Part shown: one piece after another, positions 42,486-50,419 of the stretch
How positions within the stretch are numbered: the stretch's first letter is position 1
How the letters are laid out: each line of letters begins with the position of its first letter
NCBI RefSeq assembly: GCF_006715085.1
Contig: NZ_VFMM01000001.1
Location: forward strand, 868,001 to 932,000
DNA: 64,000 nt
Reading direction: 5' to 3'
Source: Kribbella jejuensis
GTDB taxonomy: Bacteria; Actinomycetota; Actinomycetes; Propionibacteriales; Kribbellaceae
Made by a program: the position numbers and the translations under genes
Notes under the pieces: model-generated
Databases searched by the model: none
The model's input: only the letters and a program-made list of their open reading frames with translations
Told to the model about the DNA's origin: nothing

Positions 42486-43315
42486 TCACCTCCGCACCCG
42501 ACCTCCGCCCGGAAACCCGGGCACGCCAGCGGGCCGAGCTCACCGCGATCGTCGCGCACGAGGCCGCCCACAAGCCACGCAACCGCGTCGTACCGCTGCT
42601 GGCGGCCGCGGCCGTCCTCGCCGTCACGGCCGGCCTCGCGTTCGGGGTCCCGGCGCTGCGGCACACCAACGCGCCGGCTCCGGTGACGCAGCCGAGGCAG
42701 ACCGTGGAGCCGCTGGACACCGCGGACAAGGCGCGGCTCGGCAAGCTCTGCGCAGCACGATTCGGCTTCCCGCCGGCCAAGCAGCCCCACCAGGTGCTGG
42801 ACGGATTCCGGTTCACGGACCCGCCGGCCGGCGCCTACACGACGACCTGGGTGGTCATCAAGAGCGCCGGATCGTGGACACCCTGCGGGTTCGATGCCAA
42901 GGGCAACCTGAACTCCGGTTTCCCGCAGGGCCGGGACCAGGACCTGTACCGGCCGATCGAGCTGCGCGGGATCGGCTCCGGCGCCTACGCCGCGCAGATC
43001 AAGCGCATCACCGTTGCCGTCGGCAACCAGGAACCGGTCGAGGCGGTACTGCGGAACGGCTACTACTACAGCGCCGTACCGTACGTCCGTCTCCGCGGCC
43101 CGCACTCCGACAGCACGCCACGCGTCTACGTGGTTCGCGGGTACGACGCCGACGGCAAGCTGGTCTACACCAGCCCGCGGACCGACGGCGAGGTCCACGC
43201 GCAGAGCAACACCTGCTACGTGAACCCCAGCGGCAAGGTCATCGTGTGGGTGACGCCGCACCCGGACCCGAAGACCTGCCGCAAGTCGTACGTCTGGAAC
43301 TACGGGCCGAACTGA
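42482..43315 (+). CDS. Membrane-anchored partner of the ECF sigma factor (unknown family)
   Basis: 277 residues. A short cytoplasmic N-terminus (about 1-35, with HEAAH) precedes one membrane helix at about 37-58. The rest is extracellular and contains three or four Cys residues (LGKLCAARFG, WTPCGFD, SNTCYVN, PKTCRKS) that could form disulfides. Coupling to the sigma factor suggests a role in holding or sensing for it, but no classical anti-sigma zinc motif is clear. Its stop and the encapsulin stop form TGATCA. Confidence 0.72.
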   Translation: MITSAPDLRPETRARQRAELTAIVAHEAAHKPRNRVVPLLAAAAVLAVTAGLAFGVPALRHTNAPAPVTQPRQTVEPLDTADKARLGKLCAARFGFPPAKQPHQVLDGFRFTDPPAGAYTTTWVVIKSAGSWTPCGFDAKGNLNSGFPQGRDQDLYRPIELRGIGSGAYAAQIKRITVAVGNQEPVEAVLRNGYYYSAVPYVRLRGPHSDSTPRVYVVRGYDADGKLVYTSPRTDGEVHAQSNTCYVNPSGKVIVWVTPHPDPKTCRKSYVWNYGPN

Positions 43316-44131
43316 TCAGGGACGCAGTACGACGCTGGACTCCGCAGTGAGCGCAAGGAAGGTCAGGGACTCCTGCAGGTACAGAGTGACGTTGTCGGCG
43401 TCATGGGACAGGTATCCGATGGAGAGGTCCTGGCCGAGGTGCAGCTCGTAGTCCCCGCCGCGCGTGGACACCAGCAACGCACCCTCGAGCGCCGGAGCCC
43501 AGATGATCTCGCCGTCGCCGACCAGCCGGGACAGGTGGTCGCGGATCGGGTAACCGTGGTCAGTGGTCTCGGCCACGGCCGTGTACACATCGGCCGACAG
43601 CAGCAGGCTGTACGGCCCGCTGACCCCTGCCAGCCGCAGCGCCTGCAGGGCCTTGGCGACCGCGTCCGGAAGGTCCTTCGGGTCACCGGGCAGCGTCAGT
43701 ACGTCGTTCGATGAACTCGGGGCGAGGCCGAGGATGCCGGCGGGGCCGGAGCCGTGGAAGACCAGGTGGTCCTCGGCGTACGCGATCCGCTTCGCCGCGT
43801 CCTTCACCGGCTGCCAGTCGGAGTCCTTCGCGCCACGCTCCACGTCGTCGACCGCCTGCCTGGTCACGGTGAAGGGCACACGCAGCTCGATGATCGGCTG
43901 CGACTGCCGCCGCAGTGCCTGCACGCCGTCACCCAGAGACGCCCCCAGGGCCTCGACGGACTCCGTGTGACCGGTACCGACCGAGGACAGTCCCGGTCCG
44001 GCCGGGCCGACCAGGTCGACGACGCGGCGGCCGGCGATGTCGCGGGTGAACGTACGCCGAGCCTCCTCCTCGATCTCGCCCCAGGCGGCGTCCGAGATCG
44101 GGGCCAGCTCGCGGTGCAGGTTGTTGGTCAT
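43316..44131 (-). CDS. Encapsulin shell protein (family 1, linocin M18-like)
   Basis: 271 residues with the HK97-like family 1 layout: MTNNLHRELAPISDAAWGEIE at the start (split by one residue), the E-loop region FTVTRQAVDDVERGAKDSDW, AEDHLVFHGSG, and the C-terminal LRLQ-type strands (YLQESLTFLALTAESSVVLRP, split by one residue). It self-assembles into a protein shell. Its ATG overlaps the stop of the DyP peroxidase gene by 4 bases, so cargo and shell are made together. Confidence 0.95.
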   Translation of the reverse strand: MTNNLHRELAPISDAAWGEIEEEARRTFTRDIAGRRVVDLVGPAGPGLSSVGTGHTESVEALGASLGDGVQALRRQSQPIIELRVPFTVTRQAVDDVERGAKDSDWQPVKDAAKRIAYAEDHLVFHGSGPAGILGLAPSSSNDVLTLPGDPKDLPDAVAKALQALRLAGVSGPYSLLLSADVYTAVAETTDHGYPIRDHLSRLVGDGEIIWAPALEGALLVSTRGGDYELHLGQDLSIGYLSHDADNVTLYLQESLTFLALTAESSVVLRP

Positions 44132-45102
44132 GTACGACTCCTTCTCAGACTGCCGATCCCGAGCGAGCCGTCCGGACTGGTCGCCGGCCCCCGGGTGCTG
44201 GGTGCTTCGAGGAACTCCGCGGTCGGTACGAAGAACAGACTGCCCGTGACCGCGGTCGAGAAGTCAAGGATCCGGTCGTGGTTGCCGGGCGGCTCGCCGA
44301 CGAACATCCGCTGCAGCATCCGCTCGATCACCGCGGGCGTCGCGGCGTACCCGATGAAGTAGGTACCGAACTCGCCCGCGCCCGGCGTGCCGAAGGCCAT
44401 GTTGTCCCGGACGATCTGCCGCTCGGTGCCGTCCGGGTCGACGATCGTGGTCGCGGCGACGTGCGAGTTCGCCGGCTGGTCGGTCAACTCGATGTCGCTG
44501 AGCTTCTGCCGGCCGATCACGCGTTCCTGCTCCGCAACCGGCAGCGCCTGCCACGCGTCCAGGTCGTGCAGGTACTTCTGGACGATCACGTAGCTGCCCC
44601 CGGCGTACGCCGGATCCTGGTCGCCGATCGTGACCGCAGCGGTCGCCGCGCGACCCTCCGGGTTCTCCGTACCGTCGACGAAGCCGAGGAGGTCGCGCTC
44701 GTCGAAGTACTTGAACCCTTGGACCTCGTCGAGCACCTGCACGTGGCCGGCGAGCCGTCGCAGCACCTGGCGTTCCAGTTCGAAGCACAGGTCGAGGCGG
44801 CGGGAGCGGAGATGGAACAGCAGGTCGCCGTGCGTCGCCGGAGCGGTGTGCCGCGCACCGGACAGCCCGCGGAACGGGTGCAGGTCACGCGGCGGCGGGG
44901 CTTGGTACAGCCGCCGCCACAGCGACGAGCCGATGCCGACGACACAGCTGAGCTGGTCCTCCGGAGCACGGAAGCCGACCGCGCGGGTCAGACCGGCCAG
45001 GTCCGCCAGCAGAGCCCGCGCGGTGTCCTCCGAACCGGGACGTACATCGACCACCAGGAAGATCGCCGCCTTCGCGGGCTCCCGTAGTACGTCCTGGCTC
45101 AT
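44128..45102 (-). CDS. DyP-type peroxidase, encapsulin cargo
   Basis: 324 residues. The haem pocket has the GFVDGTENPEG motif (catalytic Asp) and a proximal-type His region. The extreme C-terminus has DGSLGIGSLRR, the cargo-loading peptide that docks inside family 1 encapsulins, after a flexible Ser/Pro-rich linker. It reduces peroxides and oxidises large or dye-like substrates inside the shell. Known systems of this kind help against oxidative and acid stress. First gene of the two-gene operon. Confidence 0.95.
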   Translation of the reverse strand: MSQDVLREPAKAAIFLVVDVRPGSEDTARALLADLAGLTRAVGFRAPEDQLSCVVGIGSSLWRRLYQAPPPRDLHPFRGLSGARHTAPATHGDLLFHLRSRRLDLCFELERQVLRRLAGHVQVLDEVQGFKYFDERDLLGFVDGTENPEGRAATAAVTIGDQDPAYAGGSYVIVQKYLHDLDAWQALPVAEQERVIGRQKLSDIELTDQPANSHVAATTIVDPDGTERQIVRDNMAFGTPGAGEFGTYFIGYAATPAVIERMLQRMFVGEPPGNHDRILDFSTAVTGSLFFVPTAEFLEAPSTRGPATSPDGSLGIGSLRRSRT

Positions 45103-45106
45103 CGGG

Positions 45107-45919
45107 TTACGACCACCACTTGCCGCTCGCCGACAGCGCGTCCGCGGTCCCTCCGGTGGTGTCGAGGCCGTCCAGGCCGGCCATCGCGCCCTCGTCCAAC
45201 TCGAAGCCGAAGACGTCGAAGTTCTCCACGATCCGGTCCTGGTGGATCGACTTCGGGATCACCGACAGGCCCTTCTGGATCGCCCAGCGGATCAGCACCT
45301 GCGCCGGCGTGTGCCCGGTCTCCTCGGCGAACCGGGTGACCACCGGCTCGTCCAGGTGCCGGCCGGTGCCGAGCGGGCTGTACGCCTGGACGACGACGCC
45401 GGCCGCCTCGCAGGCGTCGACGAGCCCGGCGCGGTACTCGAACGGGCTGAACTGGACCTGGTTGACGACCGGCTGGATCCGGGCGACCTTGCCCAGCTCG
45501 GCGAGCTCGGTGGCGCTGAAGTTCGAGATGCCGATGCCCTTGGTGAGCCCGGCGTCGACCGCGGCCTCCATCCCCGGCCAGGCCCAGGTCGGGCCGCCCT
45601 GCGGCCAGTGGATCAGGTACAGGTCGAGGTAGTCGGTGCCGAGCCGCTCGAGGCTCTTCTCGGCCTCGACCCGGGCGTCCTTGCCGCCCGGGTAGAACTT
45701 CGTGGTCAGGAAGATCTCCTCGCGCGGGATCCCGCTCTCCCGGATCGCCTTCCCGACACTGGCTTCGTTGCCGTACGCCTGCGCGGTGTCGATCAGCCGG
45801 TACCCGGCCTCGAGCGCCCAGGTCACCGCCCGCTCGGTCTCCACACCCTCCTGGACCTGCCAGACGCCCAGGCCCAACTGCGGCAGTTCGGTTCCATTCG
45901 AAAGCGTGCGCGTGGTCAT
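45107..45919 (-). CDS. Aldo/keto reductase
   Basis: 270 residues from ATG 45919. The barrel begins MTTRTLSNGTELPQLGLGVW and carries the catalytic tetrad: Asp in LIDTAQAYGNE with Tyr, Lys in TTKFYPG and His in LYLIHWPQ. NADPH-site residues are near IPKSIHQDRI. It reduces a carbonyl compound with broad specificity, typical of the 2,5-diketo-gluconate reductase-like group. It lies 20 bases past the MeaA stop and may be co-transcribed. The DyP gene follows it immediately. Confidence 0.93.
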   Translation of the reverse strand: MTTRTLSNGTELPQLGLGVWQVQEGVETERAVTWALEAGYRLIDTAQAYGNEASVGKAIRESGIPREEIFLTTKFYPGGKDARVEAEKSLERLGTDYLDLYLIHWPQGGPTWAWPGMEAAVDAGLTKGIGISNFSATELAELGKVARIQPVVNQVQFSPFEYRAGLVDACEAAGVVVQAYSPLGTGRHLDEPVVTRFAEETGHTPAQVLIRWAIQKGLSVIPKSIHQDRIVENFDVFGFELDEGAMAGLDGLDTTGGTADALSASGKWWS

Positions 45920-45939
45920 GGACCTCTTCCTACCACGCC

Positions 45940-47907
45940 CTACAACTTGTTGGCCTGGCGGATCACGTCCACCACGTCGGACATCATGCCGGTCAGGTCG
46001 TAGTCCTTCGGTGTGTAGATCGCGGCCACGCCGGCAGCGCGCAGGGCGGCGGCGTCGGCTTCGGGGACGATGCCGCCGACGACGACCGGGACGTCTTCGA
46101 GGCCGGCTTCGCGGAGCCCCTCGACCACCTGCGGGACCAGTTCCATGTGCGAGCCGGACAGGATCGACAGGCCGACGCAGTGCACGTCCTCGGCGACCGC
46201 GGCGGCGACGATCTGCTCGGGGGTCAGGCGGATGCCCTGGTAGACGACCTCGAAGCCGACGTCGCGCGCGCGGACCGCGACCTGCTCGGCGCCGTTCGAG
46301 TGCCCGTCCAGACCGGGCTTGCCGACCAGGAACCGAAGTCGTCCGCCCAGCTCGGCCGACGTCGCGCCGACCTTCTCCCGGACCGCGGCGATCTCGGCGC
46401 CACCACCGGACACCCCGACTGATCCGGAGACGCCTGTCGGTGCGCGGTACTCGCCGTACATCTCCCGCAGTACGCCGGCCCACTCCCCCGTCGTCACACC
46501 GGCGCGGGCGCATTCGAGCGTGACCGGCATCAGGTTGTCGGTCGTCTTCGCGGCCGCCCGCAGCCTGGCCAGCGCGGCCTCGACCGCGTCCGCTTCCCGC
46601 TCGGCACGCCATATCCGCAGCGACTCGAGCGCGGCCGACTCGGCGGCCGGGTCGACGGTCTGGATCGCGGTGTCCAGGTCGGCGGTCAGCGGCGACGGCT
46701 CGGTGTTCTCGAACTTGTTCACGCCGACGACGATCTGCTCGCCGGACTCGATCCGCTGCCTGCGTTCGGCGTGCGAGGCGACCAGCGCCTGCTTCAGGTA
46801 TCCGCTCTCGACCGCGGCGACCGCCCCGCCCATCGCCTGGACCCGGTCGATCTCCTCCTGCGCGCCCGCGACCAGTTCGTCGACCTTCGCCTCGATCACG
46901 TGCGACCCGTCGAAGATGTCGTCGTACTCCAGCAGGTCGGACTCGTAGGCAAGAACCTGCTGCATCCGCAACGACCACTGCTGGTCCCAGGGCCGCGGCA
47001 GCCCGAGCGCCTCGTTCCAGGCCGGCAGCTGGACCGCGCGCGCCCGCGCGTTCTTCGACAGCGTCACGCCGAGCATCTCCAGCACGATCCGCTGCACGTT
47101 GTTCTCCGGCTGCGCCTCGGTCAGCCCGAGCGAGTTCACCTGGACGCCGTACCGCAGGCGGCGCGCCTTCGCATCGGTGACGCCGTACCGCTCCAGCGTC
47201 AGCGTGTCCCAGAGGCGGACGAACGCGCGCATCTTGCACGTCTCCTCGATGAACCGCACGCCCGCGTTCACGAAGAACGAGATCCGCTGGACGACGTCCC
47301 CGAACCGCTCCGGCGGTACCTGCCCGCCGTCGCGGACCCGGTCCAGCACCGCGATCGCGGTCGACAATGCGAACGCGAGCTCCTGGACGGGCGTCGCGCC
47401 GGCCTCCTGCAGGTGGTAGCTGCAGATGTTGATCGGGTTCCACTTCGGCATGTTCGCGACCGTGTACGCGATCAGGTCGGTGGTCAGCCGCAGCGACGCG
47501 TCCGGCGGGAACGCGTACGTGCCGCGGGACAGGTACTCCTTGACGATGTCGTTCTGCGTCGTACCGGTCAGCTCGTCCGGCAGCGCGCCCTGCTCCTGCG
47601 CGGCGACCTGGTAGAGCGCGAGCAACCACATCGCGGTCGCGTTGATCGTCATCGACGTGTTCATCTGCGCCAACGGGATCTGGTCGAACAGCGCGCGTAC
47701 GTCACCCAGATGCGCGACCGGTACGCCGACCTTCCCGACCTCGCCCTTCGCGAGCGGATGGTCCGCGTCGTACCCGGTCTGCGTCGGCAGGTCGAAGGCG
47801 ACCGACAGCCCGGTCTGCCCCTTCGCCAGGTTCCGCCGGAACAGCGCGTTGGACTCGGCCGCGGAGGAGTGGCCCGCGTACGTCCGCATCACCCAGGGTC
47901 GATCCAT
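45940..47907 (-). CDS. meaA: Cobalamin-dependent acyl-CoA mutase, MeaA (ethylmalonyl-CoA mutase type)
   Basis: 655 residues from ATG 47907. The start MDRPWVMRTYAGHSSA and the catalytic barrel (SVAFDLPTQTGYDADHP; TNDIVKEYLSRGTY-like TQNDIVKEYLSRGTY) match the mutase family. The C-terminal B12 domain has GLDGHSNG with the base-off His, and LSILSGSHMELV. MeaA converts ethylmalonyl-CoA to methylsuccinyl-CoA in the ethylmalonyl-CoA pathway. Ordinary methylmalonyl-CoA mutase is usually longer and has a second subunit gene, which is absent here. The PduO adenosyltransferase at 52069 could supply its cofactor. Confidence 0.88.
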   Translation of the reverse strand: MDRPWVMRTYAGHSSAAESNALFRRNLAKGQTGLSVAFDLPTQTGYDADHPLAKGEVGKVGVPVAHLGDVRALFDQIPLAQMNTSMTINATAMWLLALYQVAAQEQGALPDELTGTTQNDIVKEYLSRGTYAFPPDASLRLTTDLIAYTVANMPKWNPINICSYHLQEAGATPVQELAFALSTAIAVLDRVRDGGQVPPERFGDVVQRISFFVNAGVRFIEETCKMRAFVRLWDTLTLERYGVTDAKARRLRYGVQVNSLGLTEAQPENNVQRIVLEMLGVTLSKNARARAVQLPAWNEALGLPRPWDQQWSLRMQQVLAYESDLLEYDDIFDGSHVIEAKVDELVAGAQEEIDRVQAMGGAVAAVESGYLKQALVASHAERRQRIESGEQIVVGVNKFENTEPSPLTADLDTAIQTVDPAAESAALESLRIWRAEREADAVEAALARLRAAAKTTDNLMPVTLECARAGVTTGEWAGVLREMYGEYRAPTGVSGSVGVSGGGAEIAAVREKVGATSAELGGRLRFLVGKPGLDGHSNGAEQVAVRARDVGFEVVYQGIRLTPEQIVAAAVAEDVHCVGLSILSGSHMELVPQVVEGLREAGLEDVPVVVGGIVPEADAAALRAAGVAAIYTPKDYDLTGMMSDVVDVIRQANKL

Positions 47908-47982
47908 GTACCCGAGAGTAGGACTCTGTGCCCTTGTGAGTCCCGTCCTCGTGACTGGTGTCACCAGGGGTGTGGATCACAC

Positions 47983-48411
47983 TCAGGCGCTGATCGGGAG
48001 GGGTGTTCGCTCGACGTTCAGGACGCGGTGCAGGCGGGTGACGGCGAGGATTCTGATCACCGAGGGCATCGGGTGCCAGAGGACCAACTGGCGGCCGAGG
48101 AGCTGGGTGCGGCGGTGGGTGGCGACCAGCAGGCCGAGGCCGGTGGCGTCGACCGCGTCGACCTCCTCGAGGTCGACGATCACGTCGCCGACGGAGGTGT
48201 CGATCAGGTGGTTGAGGGTTTGACGGACGTCACCCACAGATCGGACGTCCAGGATGCCGGTCAGGTGTACCACGTTGTCGGGGTCGCCTGTTGTGTCAGG
48301 GTTTTCAGTGTTTCCAGGGTTGTCAGGGTTGTCAGCAAGCTCGAGCATGTCCGGGCCCTCCGCTCTTCCGGCGGCCCCCGAGTTCATCGGCCGCGTGACA
48401 GCGTCTGTCAT
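47983..48411 (-). CDS. STAS-domain anti-sigma-factor antagonist with a repetitive N-terminus
   Basis: 142 residues if ATG 48411 is used. ATGs at 48387 and 48348 are alternatives. An Asp/Asn-Pro-rich head (NPDNPGNTENPDTTGDPDN) precedes the STAS domain, which has the phosphorylatable-Ser/Thr region DATGLGLLVATHRRT. STAS proteins bind and sequester anti-sigma kinases when unphosphorylated. No partner kinase is in the window. It is divergent from the 48491 membrane gene. TGACAG-CGT-CTGTCA at 48396-48410 overlaps the 48411 start codon. Confidence 0.82.
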   Translation of the reverse strand: MTDAVTRPMNSGAAGRAEGPDMLELADNPDNPGNTENPDTTGDPDNVVHLTGILDVRSVGDVRQTLNHLIDTSVGDVIVDLEEVDAVDATGLGLLVATHRRTQLLGRQLVLWHPMPSVIRILAVTRLHRVLNVERTPLPISA

Positions 48412-48490
48412 GGCTTGTGTTGGTAAAGACTCCCCGAAGACACGGAAGGTTGCCAACCTCTCGCGATCTTTTGTTTCGCGAGACAATGTG

Positions 48491-48817
48491 ATGGTGTTCG
48501 CCGAGGATTACTTCCTGTTCCCGGTGGTGGCCATCGCCCTGGCCGGCGTGATGGTGCTGCTGTGCCGCTGGGCGTTCTCGAAGGCGAAGGGCGGGTCACT
48601 GGTCCGCCGGGTCGACCAGACCCCCGCCGAGCGGGACTCGTTCGGTCTGCTCACCGACATCCGCACGGTCTCGAACTACAACGACGCCCGGGTGCTGGTC
48701 GCGCGGCTGAAGGACTTCGGGATCAAGGCGACCGCGGCCCGCACCACCGACGGCTGGACGATCTACGTCTGGCCGCGGGACGAGGCCGCCGCCCGCGGTC
48801 TGCTCGATCATTCCTGA
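48491..48817 (+). CDS. Small membrane protein with a DUF2007-like domain
   Basis: 108 residues. One membrane helix lies at about 8-27 (FPVVAIALAGVMVLLCRWAF). The cytoplasmic tail from about 60 has RVLVARLKDFGIKATAARTTDG (split by one residue), IYVWPRDEAAARGLL, the alpha/beta pattern of DUF2007 signal-transducing-like proteins. It is divergent from the STAS gene and lies before an ECF sigma gene on the same strand. Function unknown. Confidence 0.7.
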   Translation: MVFAEDYFLFPVVAIALAGVMVLLCRWAFSKAKGGSLVRRVDQTPAERDSFGLLTDIRTVSNYNDARVLVARLKDFGIKATAARTTDGWTIYVWPRDEAAARGLLDHS

Positions 48818-48853
48818 TGTACACCTGAGAGCCCTCTCGGACGTCTCCACACC

Positions 48854-49456
48854 ATGACGTCCGAAGCCGGTATGGCGTTTCCCTGGCGAGCTGTCGTACC
48901 TGCTGACGAGGACGCCGGGGTCCTGGAGGCGTCGGTGCACGACCCCGAGCGGTTCTCGGTGGTCTTCGACAAGTACTTCGGCCAGGTCCACGGCTACGTC
49001 GCCCGGCGGCTCGGGACCGATGTCGCGGACGACCTGGCGGCGGAGACGTTCCTGATCGCGTTCCGGCAGCGGGAGCGGTTCGACCGGCGCAACGGCGTGG
49101 TCCGGGCGTGGCTGTACGGCATCGCCACCAATCTGATCCGCCGGCACCGGCGGGACGAAGTACGTGCGTGGCGGTCCGCCGCGAGGTTGCCGGCGCCGGT
49201 ACCGGCCGCACCGCACGAGGACCGCGTCGCGGCTCAAGTGACGGCGCAAGGCCTGTCTCGCGAACTGGCTGCCGCGTTGGCGAAGCTGAACGCCAAGGAC
49301 CGGGAGGTGCTCCTGCTCGTGGCGCTCGGCCAACTGACGTACGACGAGGTCGCCGCGGCGCTGGGGATCGCGTACGGGACCGTATGCTCGCGGCTGTCCC
49401 GGGCGAGACGGGTCGTCCGTGCAGCAGTCGCCAACCCGGCGGAGGACGAGTCATGA
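48854..49456 (+). CDS. ECF RNA polymerase sigma factor
   Basis: 200 residues. Region 2 is at about 35-100 (FDKYFGQVHGYVARRLGTDVA; AAETFLIAFRQRERF; VRAWLYGIATNLIRRHRR). Region 4 is at about 140-190 (LNAKDREVLLLVALGQLTYDE; YGTVCSRLSRARRVV). It overlaps the next gene by ATGA. With its membrane partner it forms the CU044_5270-type pair common in actinobacteria. An inverted GAGAG-CC-CTCTC lies 15 bases before the ATG. Confidence 0.92.
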   Translation: MTSEAGMAFPWRAVVPADEDAGVLEASVHDPERFSVVFDKYFGQVHGYVARRLGTDVADDLAAETFLIAFRQRERFDRRNGVVRAWLYGIATNLIRRHRRDEVRAWRSAARLPAPVPAAPHEDRVAAQVTAQGLSRELAAALAKLNAKDREVLLLVALGQLTYDEVAAALGIAYGTVCSRLSRARRVVRAAVANPAEDES

Positions 49457-50388
49457 ACGAGTTCGACGTACTGCGGAAAGCGTTCCCGGAGCAGGAGCCG
49501 CCGGCACCGGAGGTGGCCGAGGCTGCCCGCCGTCGGCTCGTTGACCGACCACGTGAGTCGTTCGCGCGGACAGGCTGGCTCGGCACGGTGATCACGGCAG
49601 CCACTGCACTCGTAGCGGTGGCAGGCCTTGGCGGCGCGCTGTTGATGGGACGCAGTGGTGCTCTACCGGCACCTCCGGCCACCACTACTGCCCCTCGGGT
49701 CACGACTGCGGCCGAGGTATTGATCGCGCTCGCGGTCCAGCAGGAGAAGAACGAGAAGGTCTCCGGGAAGTACTTCCGCGTGCGGAGCCTGCAGGTGACG
49801 ACAGGGAAGTACACCCGGCGAACCATCATCGAGAGCTGGATGCCGATGAAGCCAGGGGTCGCCTCCTGGTTCGGCTGGGTCGACCTGCAGCATCCGGCAC
49901 CGGTCGTGAACAAGATGTCGTTCGGCGACGTACCGCCCGGCTACTACTTGACCGGTGAAACACCGCTGAGCGCCGAACAGATCGCTGCGCTGCCTACTGA
50001 CCCCGCAGTTCTCCGCAAGACGCTCTCGACACCGGGACTGACTGGGGCCAACCAGGACTACTCGGTGTTCTCAGCCGCCGGCCGCCTCCTGTTCGAGATG
50101 CCCTCACCCCCGAAGCTCCGCGGCGCCACACTCCGCGTACTGGCCGCCCTCCCCGGCACCCGCATCCGCGCCGGCGTCAAGGACCCGATCGGCCGCACCG
50201 GCACCGAGATCAGCATCACGCCGCCGCGCACGACGATGTTGGCCCTGTCGACGACGTACATCATCGACCCGACCAGCGGCCGCCTCCTGAGCTCCACAAC
50301 CCACGGCCCGAAGACCGGCTCGACCGTCGTCCTCGAATCCGGCTGGACCGACGCCAAGCCCACTCCGCCGTCGACCCACATCCGGTAG
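49453..50388 (+). CDS. CU044_5270-family membrane protein, partner of the ECF sigma factor
   Basis: 311 residues. A cytoplasmic N-terminus (about 1-40, EFDVLRKAFPEQEPPAPEVA) precedes a membrane helix at about 44-65. An extracellular domain follows with KYFRVRSLQV, ESWMPMKPG and a late TYIIDPTSGRLLSS, a family seen beside ECF sigma genes. It presumably inhibits or tunes the sigma factor, though no anti-sigma motif is proven. It is translationally coupled to the 48854 gene. Confidence 0.82.
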   Translation: MNEFDVLRKAFPEQEPPAPEVAEAARRRLVDRPRESFARTGWLGTVITAATALVAVAGLGGALLMGRSGALPAPPATTTAPRVTTAAEVLIALAVQQEKNEKVSGKYFRVRSLQVTTGKYTRRTIIESWMPMKPGVASWFGWVDLQHPAPVVNKMSFGDVPPGYYLTGETPLSAEQIAALPTDPAVLRKTLSTPGLTGANQDYSVFSAAGRLLFEMPSPPKLRGATLRVLAALPGTRIRAGVKDPIGRTGTEISITPPRTTMLALSTTYIIDPTSGRLLSSTTHGPKTGSTVVLESGWTDAKPTPPSTHIR

Positions 50389-50419
50389 TGCGGCTTCGGT
50401 CGGGGTCTAGGGTCGGGGT

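Noticed and set aside
45920..47629. Minus-strand extension of the aldo/keto reductase frame through meaA
   Set aside because: The extra residues are low-complexity Arg/Ala/Gly of an off-frame reading of meaA, and the reductase starts cleanly at 45919.
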